64,000 bases of DNA, taken from the NCBI GenBank assembly GCA_027422505.1, contig JAPQWV010000327.1, forward strand, positions 62,001 through 126,000, read 5' to 3'. Below the pieces are notes generated by a model. The model worked only from the letters and a program-made list of their open reading frames with translations, was not told the DNA's origin and searched no databases. Below are positions 1-10,613 of the stretch, piece by piece; positions within the stretch are counted from its first letter, which is position 1; every line of letters begins with the position of its first letter. Source of the stretch: Craterostigma plantagineum. Taxonomy: Eukaryota > Streptophyta > Magnoliopsida > Lamiales > Linderniaceae. The translations under genes and the position numbers were made by a program.

Positions 1-316
1 TTAATTTATCGATCGTCTCCGTCGCTTCCCATAAACGTCGTCGTTTGGATTTTAATTGTCCATGCGCGTCGAATATTTCAATTAGTGTCATTATTTTCTT
101 AGTCTTAATTATTCATAACTTAGGCATCGACATGTACAACTATGGTGGCGGCGTTGTGTCTAGTCTGCTTTCCGCCGCCGACATATTTTTTGTTCGATTA
201 TTCAATCCATGATGTTGTTTTTCGAATTCTGACACCATAGTAGTCTTAATATTTCCAGATACGTTGTTGCTATTTTTATCTAATCTCAGTTTTTTCCTTT
301 ATTTTTATTCTGGCAG

Positions 317-1200
317 TGAAATCATTCTTCGGTCCTGAAGCGAGTCGCTTCGACGAGGCAGACAAATACCTCCTGGAATTCACCTCGGTCGACGCCAACC
401 AGCATTCCATTAAGATCTTTTCGAACTTCGGAAACAAAAATCCTCGAAGCGATCGACAGGTAAAGGCTTCTTCTTCCTTTTTCCCTTTCATTTTTTCCTC
501 TGTGCTTACTACTAAATCATCTTTCGTTTCCGATCCACAGGGGCGACCGCGTTCAGGCCGTGGGTATCTTGACGGAAGAACTAAAAGTGTTTGCAACATT
601 CGACGAGGCGATCTCAAGGACCTCACCACGCTCCTCACCCTGGAGAACTTCAGGTATCATTCCGCCCGAATATCCAATTTATCGATTTGTCTCTAAATCT
701 TACGACATGAGACTTAAAAAAAATAATCCCAATAAATAGGGAGCACGAGAAGCTATCGAGTTACGGCATTGCCAGCTCGGCCAAGGTCGGGCTAATGGCG
801 GAGCTAAAGAAGTTAATCGACGCAAACCCTCTTTTCGCCAACAAGCTTAAGTTTCCGTATATCAACACCTCGAGCCTGAGGGACTTAATCAATCAGAGGA
901 AGTACTAAACCTTTGTTCGTCCTTCGCCCGCCGCATACCCAATTCTTTTTTTCTAACCGATAAAATGCGCTAGCACCAGCTATGCAAGAATCCCAAGTTC
1001 AACCCTGAGATCGAAACGTTAATGTTATACGAGGACCACGTTTGCGTTCATGCGAACGGCCCTCAGTCTCCCAACCCTTAAGTCGTCGACGGCGCTACGC
1101 CTCATATTCCTCCGCCCGAGAATAATCACTGGACGAGCCGCATCTTTCGGCCACGGGCCCAATATTCCTTCGTCGAGCAAGCGCTGCCCGGCGTGAGATT
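317..1200 (+). pseudogene. TOPLESS-related co-repressor fragment (N-terminal CTLH region), decayed
   Basis: Translated pieces match the N-terminal CTLH/tetramerisation region of TOPLESS/TPR co-repressors, which are recruited by EAR-motif repressors. Seen: the block DEADKYLLEFTSVDANQHSIK at about 345-410, a block LKVFATFDEA at about 580-610, then REHEKLSSYGIASSAKVGL and LINQ at 739-895, then HQLCKNPKFNPEIETL at about 975-1025. Introns are retained at about 463-540 and 652-738, so this is a duplicated or eroded gene copy rather than a processed one. The conserved residues sit in different frames (shifts near 440-450 and near 614), and TAA codons occur near 906 and 1079. The first TPL exon (LisH) and all WD40 repeats are absent here. 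The missing start may lie outside the window. Family assignment is firm; loss of function is inferred from the frame breaks. Confidence 0.72.
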
Positions 1201-1758
1201 CCGACGAACAGCGCTGCTCAGTCTCGCATTATTCCCCCGCCTACAAACTCAATATAGCATGGCCTCCGCTACAGCCCTCCCATTTTCTAGAGTCGCTCAT
1301 GTCTGCGTCGACTGCTGATTTGTGTTTTCTGATGGGAAGGGATTTGGTAATAGAACTGTTTCTCGATGCAAGGATTATTTGCTCCGTGTTCTTGCTCTCT
1401 TCATGGTATGATGTCAATAATTGTATTTGCAGTGCTTGCTTTTGTTGCCATTTAACGGATAGTTATAGTTCTTCCCCTTTGTAGCAATTAAGAGCAATCC
1501 CATTAGAGCAAACACATGTTACTTCAGGATTTTTAGTAGGTAGCTTAAAGACGGGGTCGACAAGGATGATGAAATGAATACTAGAATAAGAGCATGAAGA
1601 ATCACTTGCACTAGAGAACAGTCTCCATGAGAAGTTAGGTTCAAAATACCAACTTAAAAGGCAAAAATAAGATAAGCTTCTGGAATCACCCCACTCGAAG
1701 ACAAGATAAGATGCATATAATAGAACCAGAAGGGAGAAGCCAGAATCTCTTTGCAGCC
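1201..1758. other. Intergenic, no gene recognised
   Basis: Small open frames (for example 1299-1484) show no recognisable domain and no splice context. The last part probably contains the 3' UTR of the ALBA gene. Confidence 0.5.
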
Positions 1759-2598
1759 CTAATCCTCGGCATGTTCATTCTCTCCACCACCATCTCGTGC
1801 AGCAGCCATTAACTCATCAAAGTTTGCTGTTTTCCCAAGAGTTACTTCAATCTGAAACAAAGAATGACGAATATCCCCAGGTATTATATAGTTACAAAAT
1901 AAGCGGGTGCAATGCACCATAGGGCAGCAATCAGCAATAATGTTTGTGGCTCAATTGCTTGTCTTAAAGAATAATACAGTTGTATAGGTGTCTGAGCTAA
2001 GTAAGCTGTACTCGCCTTGGGTTTCTGCACCGGCCTTCCTCTTGAACCATCTTTTATTTCCACAGTTGATGTCATTATCTCTACATGGATGGAAAGTATC
2101 GTGTCATATCTATCTGATCATATAAAACTTCATACATTTAACATTATGTTGAAAACTCACTCTTCTCGACAGCAAATCCATTGTTCTTCAAGATTTCAGC
2201 AATCGAGACTACAGTTGAAATAGCTGCCAATTATAAAAGCAAGGATTACATCACGGTTCGAGCTACTTCAAGCATATTATTATGTAATCGCAGCACAGAA
2301 AAAGAAAAAAAAAGTAAATTCACGCCCAAATGCAGATAAAATCACATCACTCACCCATTCCGAGAGCAGAAAGCTCCACCTCTTCGTACTGTTGCATGTA
2401 CTTCTGCATTCACGAAATCAAAGAGAAGGTCAACCTAAATACAGCCATGGAGCGAAACCAGAAACAAATAATAAAAAAAACCTTGGCGAGATTGACATAG
2501 AAAAAAAGCGGCTTCTTCGTATTTGAGACTTGGATGCGATTTTTCTTCTCAGATTCAGAAACGTTCATCTTGTTGACTCCCTCGGTTACCTCTTCCAT
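1759..2598 (-). CDS. ALBA-family DNA/RNA-binding protein
   Basis: Small nuclear/cytoplasmic nucleic-acid-binding protein of the plant short-ALBA group. Exons on the minus strand: 2598-2482, a short exon near 2395-2347, 2223-2161, 2080-2016 and 1851-1759. The translation starts MEEVTEGVNKMNVSESEKKN and carries the family blocks IQVSNTKKPLFFYVNLAK, YMQQYEEVELSALGM, STVVSIAEILKNNGFAVEKK, IMTSTVEIKDGSRGRPVQKP and FDELMAAA, ending in an acidic tail. The start is the ATG at 2598; the slightly longer open frame would need a GTG start. The fourth intron (2015-1852) begins GCGAGT, i.e. a GC-AG intron. The gene is head-to-head with TRAPPC2, with 444 bp between the start codons. Very similar in length and sequence to Arabidopsis short ALBA proteins as I remember them. 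Confidence 0.9.
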
Positions 2599-3042
2599 TT
2601 GATTCACCTAACTATTTGAGCGTAATAATGTCAAGAGCGGAAACTGCTTAAAGCTAGGGTTTTCAGCTGCGATTTGGGGAATTGGAGACGGCCGAATTTA
2701 TATAGTGAGACGTTTGTCCACGTGTGAGTTATCTGAAGTTTCTCTTGCCACGCTTTCAACAATTTTAGGAAAAAATACCGATTAAAAATCTGTAAAAACC
2801 CCCCAGCCATTTATTACAAGCCCTAGAAATATAAGCCTTGCTTGATTTGGGCCTGCGCCCAACTGACGATTGGCCCATCATCATTAGTTATATATTCAAA
2901 AATGATTATATTTTTATAGATTTTCCAAAGCTTCGAGACGCTCAGCTGAAGGTCAGTCTCACTCAGTAGATGGGTTACCAAAAGAAAATAGGAATCAATT
3001 ATAATTAGGAAATTAACCTTCCAAATAGCTTCTGCAAAATCG
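2599..3042. promoter_or_regulatory. Bidirectional promoter between ALBA and TRAPPC2
   Basis: The spacer separates the start codons of two divergent housekeeping-type genes. It contains TGGGCC at 2848-2853 and its inverse GGCCCA at 2872-2877. These match the plant 'site II' motif common in promoters of growth-related genes. No clear TATA box was seen between them. Shared regulation is inference. Confidence 0.5.
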
Positions 3043-4569
3043 ATGGCGAGCACTTCGTGTTTTATGATAGTTAGCAAGAATGATATTCCAATTTACGAAG
3101 CTGAAGTTGGATCTGTTCCCAAAGTACGATTGTTTTGTTCATTTTATTCAGCTCGATCTCGCATTGTTTTGTCGGGGATGTTTTCTTTTTCCCACTTTTT
3201 CCGATTAGGTGTTTAGCTGATTAGCTGAATTTTATAATTTTTTTTTTCGGTGGCGTTTGTAGAGATTAATTGCTCCCTTTCGTGGAGCATCTGCATTTTT
3301 ACGATCATTCGCTGAAATCTGAAACTGTTCGAATGTGTTAGTATGATCGATTTTTTTATAATCAGTTTCCTCCATAACTGTTGGATTTGTGATTTTATAA
3401 TCTGTTGTGTCAGAAGGAGGATGCCGCTCATGAACGCCAGTTCATATTGCATGCCGCCTTGGACATCGTTCAGGACATAGCATGGACTACAAGTGCCATG
3501 TATGTAAGATTCTGATTTAATTCACTTCACATAATATGTTTCTTACTGTTGAATATTTCACAATGTAAATGAGAGAGTTAGCATGGATACGGCTTAGCAT
3601 GTGTGTTGCACGGTGCAGGTTTCTAAAAGGCATTGACAGATTCAACGATTTTGTGGTGTCGGTGTATGTGACTGCTGGTCATATCCTTCTATGCATTTAA
3701 TTATTTGAGATTTCACTTGCCATTTTGTAGAAACAAACCTGCATTATGCAATGTGTGAATAGTGAATACATAGGTTTTAGGCCATGTTTACAATGACCCT
3801 GTAATTTCTTTTATAACTGGAATGGTTGAACTAGCTGAAATAACATTTGGGAGATTTTTGTTAATGGCGTGGTCGTTGATCAGCTATGGTTCACTGAACT
3901 TGAGATTTACTGAATTTTGCACTCAAAACTATTTTTTTCTGTTTTCTTTCGACTGTCTTTAGTTGTGATGCTAGTCACGATTCATTTCTTTTCCCCTTGC
4001 CTGACAAGTTATCCATTGTATCATCCTTTGAGTGTTGTGCTGCATATTTTTAATAATTGATTTTAAGCACCTCCTAGTGTCATCTATTTGATTTCTTTGA
4101 CTAGTAAATTCCATACATACTCGACTGATGCTGCTTCACGATGCTCGCAACGACGATGGAATCAAAAGTTTCTTCCAGGATGTTAACGAATTATATATCA
4201 AGGCAAGTTCTGTTTCATCTCCCAAAGTAGACATTCTTCCATTATGTTACCCTTTTAGACACTTGAATTTGCTGTGGTATCTTCTTAAGCACGTTGGATG
4301 CAATGATGCATCACTTCCAACTATGTTTGAAGTCGTTTACTGTCCATACATGATCATAGAATGGATCTTATTACAATTTATATTTATCTAGTGAAGATAA
4401 ATAACATTTACTTGTAATCTTGGGGTTGGATCTTATTAGGATTTATCTACTGATAATAGAAACTAACATTTTGCAGACTCTTCTCAACCCTCTGTACCTC
4501 GCTGGAAGCCGCATTACATCATCACATTTCGACACAAAAGTCCGTACACTAGCAAGAAAATACCTGTGA
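3043..4569 (+). CDS. TRAPPC2: TRAPP complex subunit 2 (TRAPPC2/sedlin)
   Basis: Core subunit of the TRAPP tethering complex that acts in ER-Golgi traffic; a longin-fold protein. Exons: 3043-3123, 3414-3499, 3619-3680, 4117-4202, 4477-4569. Visible family blocks: NDIPIYEAEVGS, QFILHAALDIVQDIAWTTSAM, FLKGIDRFNDFVVSVYVTAG, LMLLHDARNDDGIKSFFQ, ELYIK, LLNPLYLAGSRITSSHFDTK and the C-terminal RKYL. Only GTATGT at 3500 gives the in-frame join AT|G-TTT for exons 2 and 3. Intron 3 (3681-4116) runs ATATCCTT...AC and looks U12-type; intron 4 begins GCAAGT (GC-AG). Length (about 135 residues) is normal. Divergent to ALBA. Confidence 0.93.
3681..4116 (+). other. Putative U12-type AT-AC intron in TRAPPC2
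   Basis: The 5' end reads ATATCCTTCT and the 3' end CCATAC. A branch-site-like TTTCTTTGAC lies at 4092-4101, with its A 16 nt before the intron end. Joining GGT-C to AT-ACT-CGA restores the conserved GHTRLMLL reading frame. No GT-AG alternative that keeps this frame was found. Confidence 0.85.
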
Positions 4570-5389
4570 AAGACATTCACGGTGGATCATGTATCGAATT
4601 CTTTGGGCCAAGGTTGATTTTATTTTAGTGCTATATACTGCTGTGGCCACTATAGGCAAAAAAGTTCACTTTCTTTTCTTAATGATGGAAGAGTAGGCAA
4701 CTTTCTTTAATCGAAAGATAGTGCATATCTACTCTTTTCTCTTATCCTTTCTTTCGTCTTTAGTATTTATCCTGTATAATTGTCACATCACATGCAATGT
4801 TTAATTATGCAATCAAGGGCAGTGAGTTGCAGTCTATTTGATTTTCCCTTATATTTGACTTTCATGCTTTATTTTATAGTGCCGTTTTACTTAAAAGTCT
4901 GATGGTGGACCATAAAACCATGATGTCAAGGGTTGGATCAGTTCAACTATAATTGGAATTTGTAATTTAATAACGTGGCCTCGGTTTATTATAAACTGAA
5001 AAGGTGAAGTTTTTTTGTATGTCCATTAATGATAGTCAGAGGGTTAGGGCAGGTCAAAATTGGTTTTGGTCAAACCTACGCGTGCCTGACGTGTGAGCTT
5101 GACTTTGTTTACTCGAATTCAACTGTTCGAATTATTGTAATTTTATTATTGAATTTATACATAGGCATCATTTGCGATTTCATCCTCCGAAAGGCCAAAA
5201 TTAAATTCCGTACGCCGTAGATAGTGGCATATACTTGAAAATTGGTTACTATCATTTATTGAAAATTGTAGATTTTTTTTTAAAATAACCTATCAAAATG
5301 GATGAGACACATTTGTGCAATTTGTATAACTAAATGCGTTTCTTACTAAACTTAATCTTTCAAACATAACCATATTTTATACGCCACTT
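4570..5389. other. Intergenic, AT-rich, nothing recognised
   Basis: Contains the TRAPPC2 3' flank. No coding signal, RNA gene or repeat ends were recognised up to the hAT target site at 5390. Confidence 0.5.
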
Positions 5390-5397
5390 ATTTGACG

Positions 5398-6350
5398 CAG
5401 TGGCGGAGCTACTAAAGGATCACTGGGGTCCTTGGACCTAGGGGTGGGATCGGGTCGGGTTTTTCGGGATTCTGGTTTTTCGGGTCGGGTACCCGATTTT
5501 TTCGGTTAGTGAATTTGATACACGAACCCAACCCGATCAAATGCGGTCGGGTACCCGAACCCGTCGGATACCCTCGGGTCGGGTTCGGATTTTTTTTTAT
5601 ATTTTCTATTTATTTTTAATTAGTTAAAAATAATGACAATGTGGGAATCGAACCCAGCTTGGAAAGGATATGAACTTAAGTCTTTAGCTTCAACCATTCG
5701 GCCAACTGAATTTTTGATTAAATTCTTACATAAACTCTACTACTACTATCCTTAGTTCAGTTTCTTATGGGGAGTTCAATTGTCCCACATCGGATGTTTC
5801 ATTTAAATTATGGGTGAAGTATTTCTATATAAACACATACCTCAAACTACATAATTCTCATATTAAATCAGTGATATCATTTAATTCCAGTGGCACTTCG
5901 GGTGCAAGCTGGAATATTTTTAATTGAAGTTTTTATATAAATAATAATTTAATGGCCAATTAATATTATTAACTGGCTGATTAGGTGATTTAATTACAGT
6001 TTTTTTTTTTAAATGTCGGGTACCGGATCGAGTTTTTCGGGTAGCATATTGCTACCCGAAACCCGACCCGATCTAGACAATCGGTATCGGGTTTAAACCC
6101 GATACCCGATTTAAAACCCGAATTCTCAACCCGATTGGGTCGGGTACCCGAAACCCGACCCGAATGCCCACCCCTACTTGGACCCATTGAATTTTTTTTT
6201 TAATTAGTAATATAGTGTAAAATTTTAAGTGAGGAAATGAAAGTGAAAAATTTTACATTGTAGGGACCCCAGTAAAAATTCTTAAAAATATAGGGTGTAA
6301 GGTCCAATTAGGCTGGACCCCACTGGTGGAAGAGCCTGGCCCCGCCCCTG
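5398..6350. mobile_element. Non-autonomous hAT-type element (outer) with 8-bp TSD
   Basis: Element of 953 bp flanked by perfect 8-bp direct repeats ATTTGACG (5390-5397 and 6351-6358), the size expected for hAT transposases. Ends are imperfect inverted repeats: CAGTGGCGGAGCT on the left and the complement of GCCCCGCCCCTG on the right. No transposase frame is visible. A second hAT-type element (5439-6176) sits inside it. Confidence 0.82.
5439..6176. mobile_element. Non-autonomous hAT-type element (inner, nested)
   Basis: Element of 738 bp with ends TAGGGGTGGG and CCCACCCCTA, flanked by perfect 8-bp duplications CTTGGACC (5431-5438 and 6177-6184). Subterminal DNA is rich in CGGGT/ACCCG repeats in opposite orientations at the two ends, giving long imperfect inverted repeats. 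Non-coding. It disrupts the outer element and is therefore the younger insertion. Confidence 0.87.
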
Positions 6351-6358
6351 ATTTGACG

Positions 6359-6790
6359 TCGAACATTTTCCATTTTGATTGAAGTTGCATATCAAAAGCA
6401 ATTACATTTGTACTATGCCTTCAAATATATGCTATCGCAACTTGAAATAAAAGTACCGTAAGGTGAAGACATTTCTCATGGCAATTAACATTAAGAGCGA
6501 TTATTATGTCCTAATCTTCTCCAATTACATTACCAGTGCGATTTATCAAAATCAATGAACTATGAAGTGATCCAACACCTAAAAACTTATATTAGAAACA
6601 AAACAAAACAGTTTCATCAGGACATTCACACAAGGATATGTATATTATTAGTTTATTACACCAAATCATAAAGAAAATAAGAAACTAAAAATCTATCCAC
6701 AAAAAAGAAAGAAAAGCGTTTCTTGGACTCGACACCGTAATTCAAGAAAGGAGATATATCCTTACACGTCGACGCGAAATCACCGGCGTC
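6359..6790. other. Intergenic / 3' flank of the MASS-like gene
   Basis: No coding signal. The right part is probably the 3' UTR of the minus-strand gene ending at 6791. Confidence 0.45.
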
Positions 6791-7201
6791 TCACACCACG
6801 CGCTTCTCCGCCGCGCGCCGGCGAGTCTTGTTACCACGATTAGCACTACTCTTCTTCCCGAAGCATCCGCAAGCCGACACGCGCGGCGACGGCGGGTCAA
6901 TTGCCGGAGAGACCTTCCCGGTGCGAAACCCGCGTCCTCCGCCGTTGGATCGGCTCCTCTCCATCCTTAATCCGACGGTAGGCAGTGGACTTCCACCATT
7001 AGAGGGTCCTCCTTGCTGTTCTTTCTTGTCGTCGTTTTCTTTCTTCGAATCGTCATCGTTATTACCGCTGGTTTCTCCTTCCTTTAGTTTTTGTTGTTCG
7101 TTTGCTAGCTGATTCAGACCGGCGAGGAACTTGTCGTCCCAAACCATGCCTGAAGATCCCTGTCGCCTGAAAGACACAGCAGATCTCTGTAAACCTTCCA
7201 T
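6791..7201 (-). CDS. MAPK kinase substrate-like protein (At1g80180 type)
   Basis: Single-exon, 136-residue plant protein. It starts MEGLQRSAVSFRRQGSSGMV-WDD, the conserved N-terminus of the small 'MAPK kinase substrate' family. The middle is acidic and low-complexity. Conserved MERSRSNGGGR and the proline-directed site TGKVSPAIDPPSPRVSACGC follow, then a basic C-terminus. The SP and SPR motifs are plausible MAPK phosphorylation sites (inference). A (CT)18 run lies just upstream, in the likely 5' UTR. Membership is based on remembered similarity to At1g80180; the molecular role of the family is poorly defined. Confidence 0.85.
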   Translation of the reverse strand: MEGLQRSAVSFRRQGSSGMVWDDKFLAGLNQLANEQQKLKEGETSGNNDDDSKKENDDKKEQQGGPSNGGSPLPTVGLRMERSRSNGGGRGFRTGKVSPAIDPPSPRVSACGCFGKKSSANRGNKTRRRAAEKRVV

Positions 7202-7207
7202 TTGAAT

Positions 7208-7212
<5 letters not shown>

Positions 7213-7248
<36 letters not shown>
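7213..7248. repeat. (CT)18 microsatellite in likely 5' UTR
   Basis: Perfect CT dinucleotide run ending about 12 bp upstream of the minus-strand start codon at 7201. Read on the gene strand it is a GA run, a common element of plant 5' leaders. Confidence 0.95.
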
Positions 7249-7252
<4 letters not shown>

Positions 7253-8065
7253 GTTGGGATTATTAGGTGTGAATTATTAGCAGATATGAGAATTTTGTGT
7301 ATCTATAGACGATGTGTATTTAATATTTACATATTTATATGATATTATTATAAACGAATACGGGGAATGAAAACGATGGATGGGTATTTTTTAGGGTTTC
7401 CAAGTGTATTAATTTGACAGTATAAGATTGCATAAAATCTTATACTTGAACATTTTATATTGTTCCTTCTTATAAAGATTTAGAAGAATGTATAATCATA
7501 TTTCATGATTTTTCAAAATATAAAAAAAAATCATGATTGATAAGATAACTGGCAAATGGTTTTTTCGCAAAAAGAAATGGAGATGGGGAAAGGACGAAAT
7601 TCAGGATAAGAAAGAAGACGTGGATAAATTATTAATCTCTGAATATAATATTTTCTCATGTATTTAAATTTAAATGTCGGTAAATTGGAAATTGATAGGC
7701 GACAAAAGGAAAGATGTCACGAGAAGCAATTTGTGGCATATAAAAAGTCAACCACTCATAATTGGTTTTGTTCCATTGTTCATTTTCTCTTTACACATTT
7801 AATACTCGAATTCTATACTCATTGCTGAAAATATTATGTTCTGATTCTACACTTTCTTGAAGTCATTTAATTTCTAAATTTCATATCGGCCGCGGCCCAA
7901 TCCACTTTGTGAGATTGATCCTTATATGCCAATCAATGGTATGCATCCTTAACCAGAAACATTTTTGTGATACAATTCAAGAATGATACTTTTACATCTT
8001 ATACTAAAAAGGTATAAAATGAAATACGAACAACAAATTTAAACCTATTGAATCAATGAATCAAC
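7249..8065. other. Promoter side of the MASS-like gene, otherwise empty
   Basis: AT-rich DNA with no gene recognised. A TATA-like stretch lies near 7300 on the minus strand, about 100 bp before the start codon of the gene at 7201. Confidence 0.4.
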
Positions 8066-8570
8066 CTATACCCATAAACAATTGTAGATAACCGCAGGCC
8101 CACAGCAAGTCCCATCTCCCCTCATATGGTAATAAGAGCTCAAAAACCTAACCCTAGGTTCTTGGCAAGACAACCTTAAACCTAACCTTAGCCTCTCAAA
8201 CCCTCCGAGCCCTTTCGACTCATATTCGACTCGAAAAACTTGCTGGCCAGCGGCCAAGTTCGACCATCATCGGCCCTTCGCAAGATTCTTTGCCATCGCC
8301 CACGAGGAAAGACAAATCCTAGGTTTTCCCGGGCACTGTTAGAACGATTTGGGCCAAAGCACTCTCCCGCCCGACGACCCTCGGGCACCTTGAAATGGTC
8401 TGAATCTATCTAGCTCGCAGCCTTTAGGGACTCGAACATCCACCCCACGAGGGGAGAGTGACCGTCCTCGACGTCGGGAGGGATTATGACTCCCCACAGC
8501 GTGTTCTTGAAGACATACGGGCCCACTTTGAAGTTCCCGTGTTTTAACAGGTTACCTGCGATATGCATGC
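8066..8570 (-). pseudogene. DUF642 cell-wall protein pseudogene (C-terminal half)
   Basis: Reading the minus strand from about 8570 down to 8066 gives blocks of the second galactose-binding-like domain of plant DUF642 wall proteins: GNFKVGPYVFKN, PLVGWMFESLKA, IDS/DHFKVPEGRRA, GRESALAQIVLTVPGK, VGDGKESCEGPMMVE, VEYESKGLGGFER and RVRFLSSYYHMR with CCGP. A TAG replaces the tyrosine of the family's conserved K-Y-I-D-S block, a second TAG follows the TVPGK block, and the homology jumps between frames at least twice. The N-terminal half and signal peptide are missing. The family acts in the cell wall, linked to pectin; this copy is clearly dead. Its place between the MASS-like gene and NTT matches the remembered Arabidopsis order (At1g80240). 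Confidence 0.82.
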
Positions 8571-8635
8571 GTTGGGCTTCGATGGTAGATCGAAAATATA
8601 TTAGGATAAGTATGTCCGCTTAGTTATTTTTCTGG

Positions 8636-9014
8636 TAGTGTATTTTAGGTGATGGTGGCATTATAAGGACACATAAATTAAAGGGTTGCAATTTTGGATA
8701 ATGATTTTCAAAATTGAAGCAATTCTATGATACTTAAACTAAAGGTTATAATTTTGAAAATGGCGTTGATTGTCCTTAAATTGCTTCCAGATTTGAGGAC
8801 AAGAGTTTTCAACATTGTCCTCAAGTTAAATGTTCTAATTTTGAGGACATAAGAGTTGCAAAAATCTAGTGTTGATTTTTCCCGAATTGCTTCGTTTCGA
8901 AATTTTAGTGTCCTAAAATTAGAAGATTAATTTATGCACCCTTAAATTGCTACATTCTCGGAAGTTATTGTCTTATAATTGACACCCATCTTATTTAATG
9001 TCACTCCCCTAAAT
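8636..9014. mobile_element. Possible MITE with long imperfect inverted repeats
   Basis: The left side (from about 8636, TATTTTAGGTGATG...GGCATTATAAGGACAC) resembles the reverse complement of the right side (to about 9014, ...GACACCCATC-TTATTTAATGTCACTCCCC). No clean target duplication was found, so the limits are approximate. Confidence 0.35.
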
Positions 9015-9043
9015 ATACATGACGAAAAAATAACTAAACCTAA

Positions 9044-9356
9044 GACCATCTCCAACCGATAAACGCATACTCAAACTCAAACGCATTCTCAAACTCAAAA
9101 TGCAGTAACTCTTCTCCCCGGTCAACTCATTCTCAAACTATTTTGTAATATTCACTTCCACATAAATTTTTATAAATTTGAGTACAGCCAATATATTTTA
9201 CAACTTTTGAGCATCAAAATAGTAAATGAAATGCAATAAAATGATTATATTGTAAATTGTTCGTTTTTTGAAAGGTATTGTAAATTGTTCATATACTGTG
9301 GCATCAAACGATTTTTACTATATATATAATATCAAACGATTTTTAGTATATATATA

Positions 9357-9395
<39 letters not shown>

Positions 9396-9713
9396 AATGG
9401 CATTGTCATGTCTAATCAAGAAAGACTTTGATCTTCGTGGAGTACATTTATTAAAGGAAAGTATAGACCTTTTTCCGACAACTGATGCTGACATGGTATG
9501 ATGAGCCCTGAATTCATTCTTTTTACTAAAATAAATTATTTTAGGGGTTGTTTTGTAAGAGTATAAAAGTAATGCGTTGGATCTTTTTGCAAACGCATAC
9601 ATGCGTTTTTTGGAGAGAGAAAACTGAAAAATCCCATTTTGGGTTTGCGTTATAGTATCGATTGGAGCAATTTTCTGACATGCGTGCCTTTTTGCGCATC
9701 GACTGGAGTGCTC
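9044..9713. mobile_element. Tourist-like MITE (TAA target duplication)
   Basis: Ends GACCATCTCCAACCGAT and (reverse complement of the right end) GAGCACTCCAGTCGAT are imperfect inverted repeats. TAA flanks both ends (9041-9043 and 9714-9716), the target duplication of PIF/Harbinger-related Tourist elements. It contains an AT dinucleotide tract at about 9349-9394. The short frames inside have no domain. Confidence 0.62.
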
Positions 9714-9716
9714 TAA

Positions 9717-10380
9717 GTAAGTATATGTCAAATGAGAAAGAAAATGCATTTCTTACCTGTCTTCCCGGCGAAACCAATGCCTTGATAGCAACATTGTCGA
9801 TAATAGGAATTTGACTTTTGTCTTAACACGAGCGTCGTCCAACAGCCGAGGAACCTTATGGGATGATAAGAAGCATGCCGCCTTGTTTTTTACCTCATTT
9901 GTTAGGGTTTTGGGCCGACCTCGAAGGTATCGTTGTTGGAATGGTTAAATCCATTCCCGTTATTTTGGCCTATAGAAATAATTACAAAGGATTATTAGAT
10001 CCTTAATAATTTATTATTTATTGCCCCGGTTATTAATCTTTGATGGATGGACTAATAACCCTTACAGTAATTGGGCCGGTCCCGTCTCTTGCTCTACATA
10101 ATTAAATCCGGCTTCCTAGTGATTCTATATAAAAGCCTCATCACTCATAACAAAAGTTCTTGTACATTACGCTCTCGTACAAGATATACAACGCACATAA
10201 CAATTATGAGTATCGCTGATTTGAGGAATAATGTTTATTCAATTATGGTTATCGTATTTGAAATTCCTAGTTAAGCCGTGTAATTTGGCAATCATTCAAT
10301 TATTAAATCTCGCCCCGCATGTGCAGTCAATTAATTTGGTGTCTTGGAAATGAATGATTCCATCCAATGGATATTTAGTA
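9717..10380. other. Intergenic; possible old LTR-like stretch
   Basis: No gene. From about 9934 (TGTTGGAATGG) there is a stretch with a TATATAAAAG box at about 10126 that looks LTR-like. No matching TG...CA ends or reliable 5-bp duplication were found, so it is only noted. Confidence 0.25.
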
Positions 10381-10613
10381 CTCCCTCTGTTTCATATTAC
10401 AAGTCGTTTAAGATTATTACACACAAATTAAGAAATAAAATAAAATCCCCATTATACCCTTAATTAATTATATGATCTCATTTAAGATGGGGTAAAACTG
10501 GAAATAGTCAATATTTTTTATCTTGAAAACTGTAGAAATATCTTGAAAACTGTAGAACGACATGTATTTTTTAAAAAAATTCTACAACGACATTTAACTG
10601 AAACAGAAGTTGA
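10381..10613. mobile_element. Stowaway-like MITE, degenerate
   Basis: Begins TA-CTCCCTCTGTTTC and ends with an imperfect inverse (complement reads ACTTCTGTTTCAGTT). The CTCCCTC-type terminus is typical of plant Stowaway/Tc1-mariner elements. The right boundary has decayed. Confidence 0.55.

Noticed and set aside
5990..6187. 65-codon frame rich in Gly/Arg
   Set aside because: It is the CGGGT-repeat end of the nested hAT element, with no coding character.
9268..9777. Frames of 77-119 codons near 9.3-9.8 kb
   Set aside because: They span the AT tract and the ends of the Tourist-like MITE; no domain and both strands open.
9934..10260. Solo LTR between 9934 and about 10260
   Set aside because: A TATA box and a TG start exist, but no CA end and no convincing 5-bp duplication were found.
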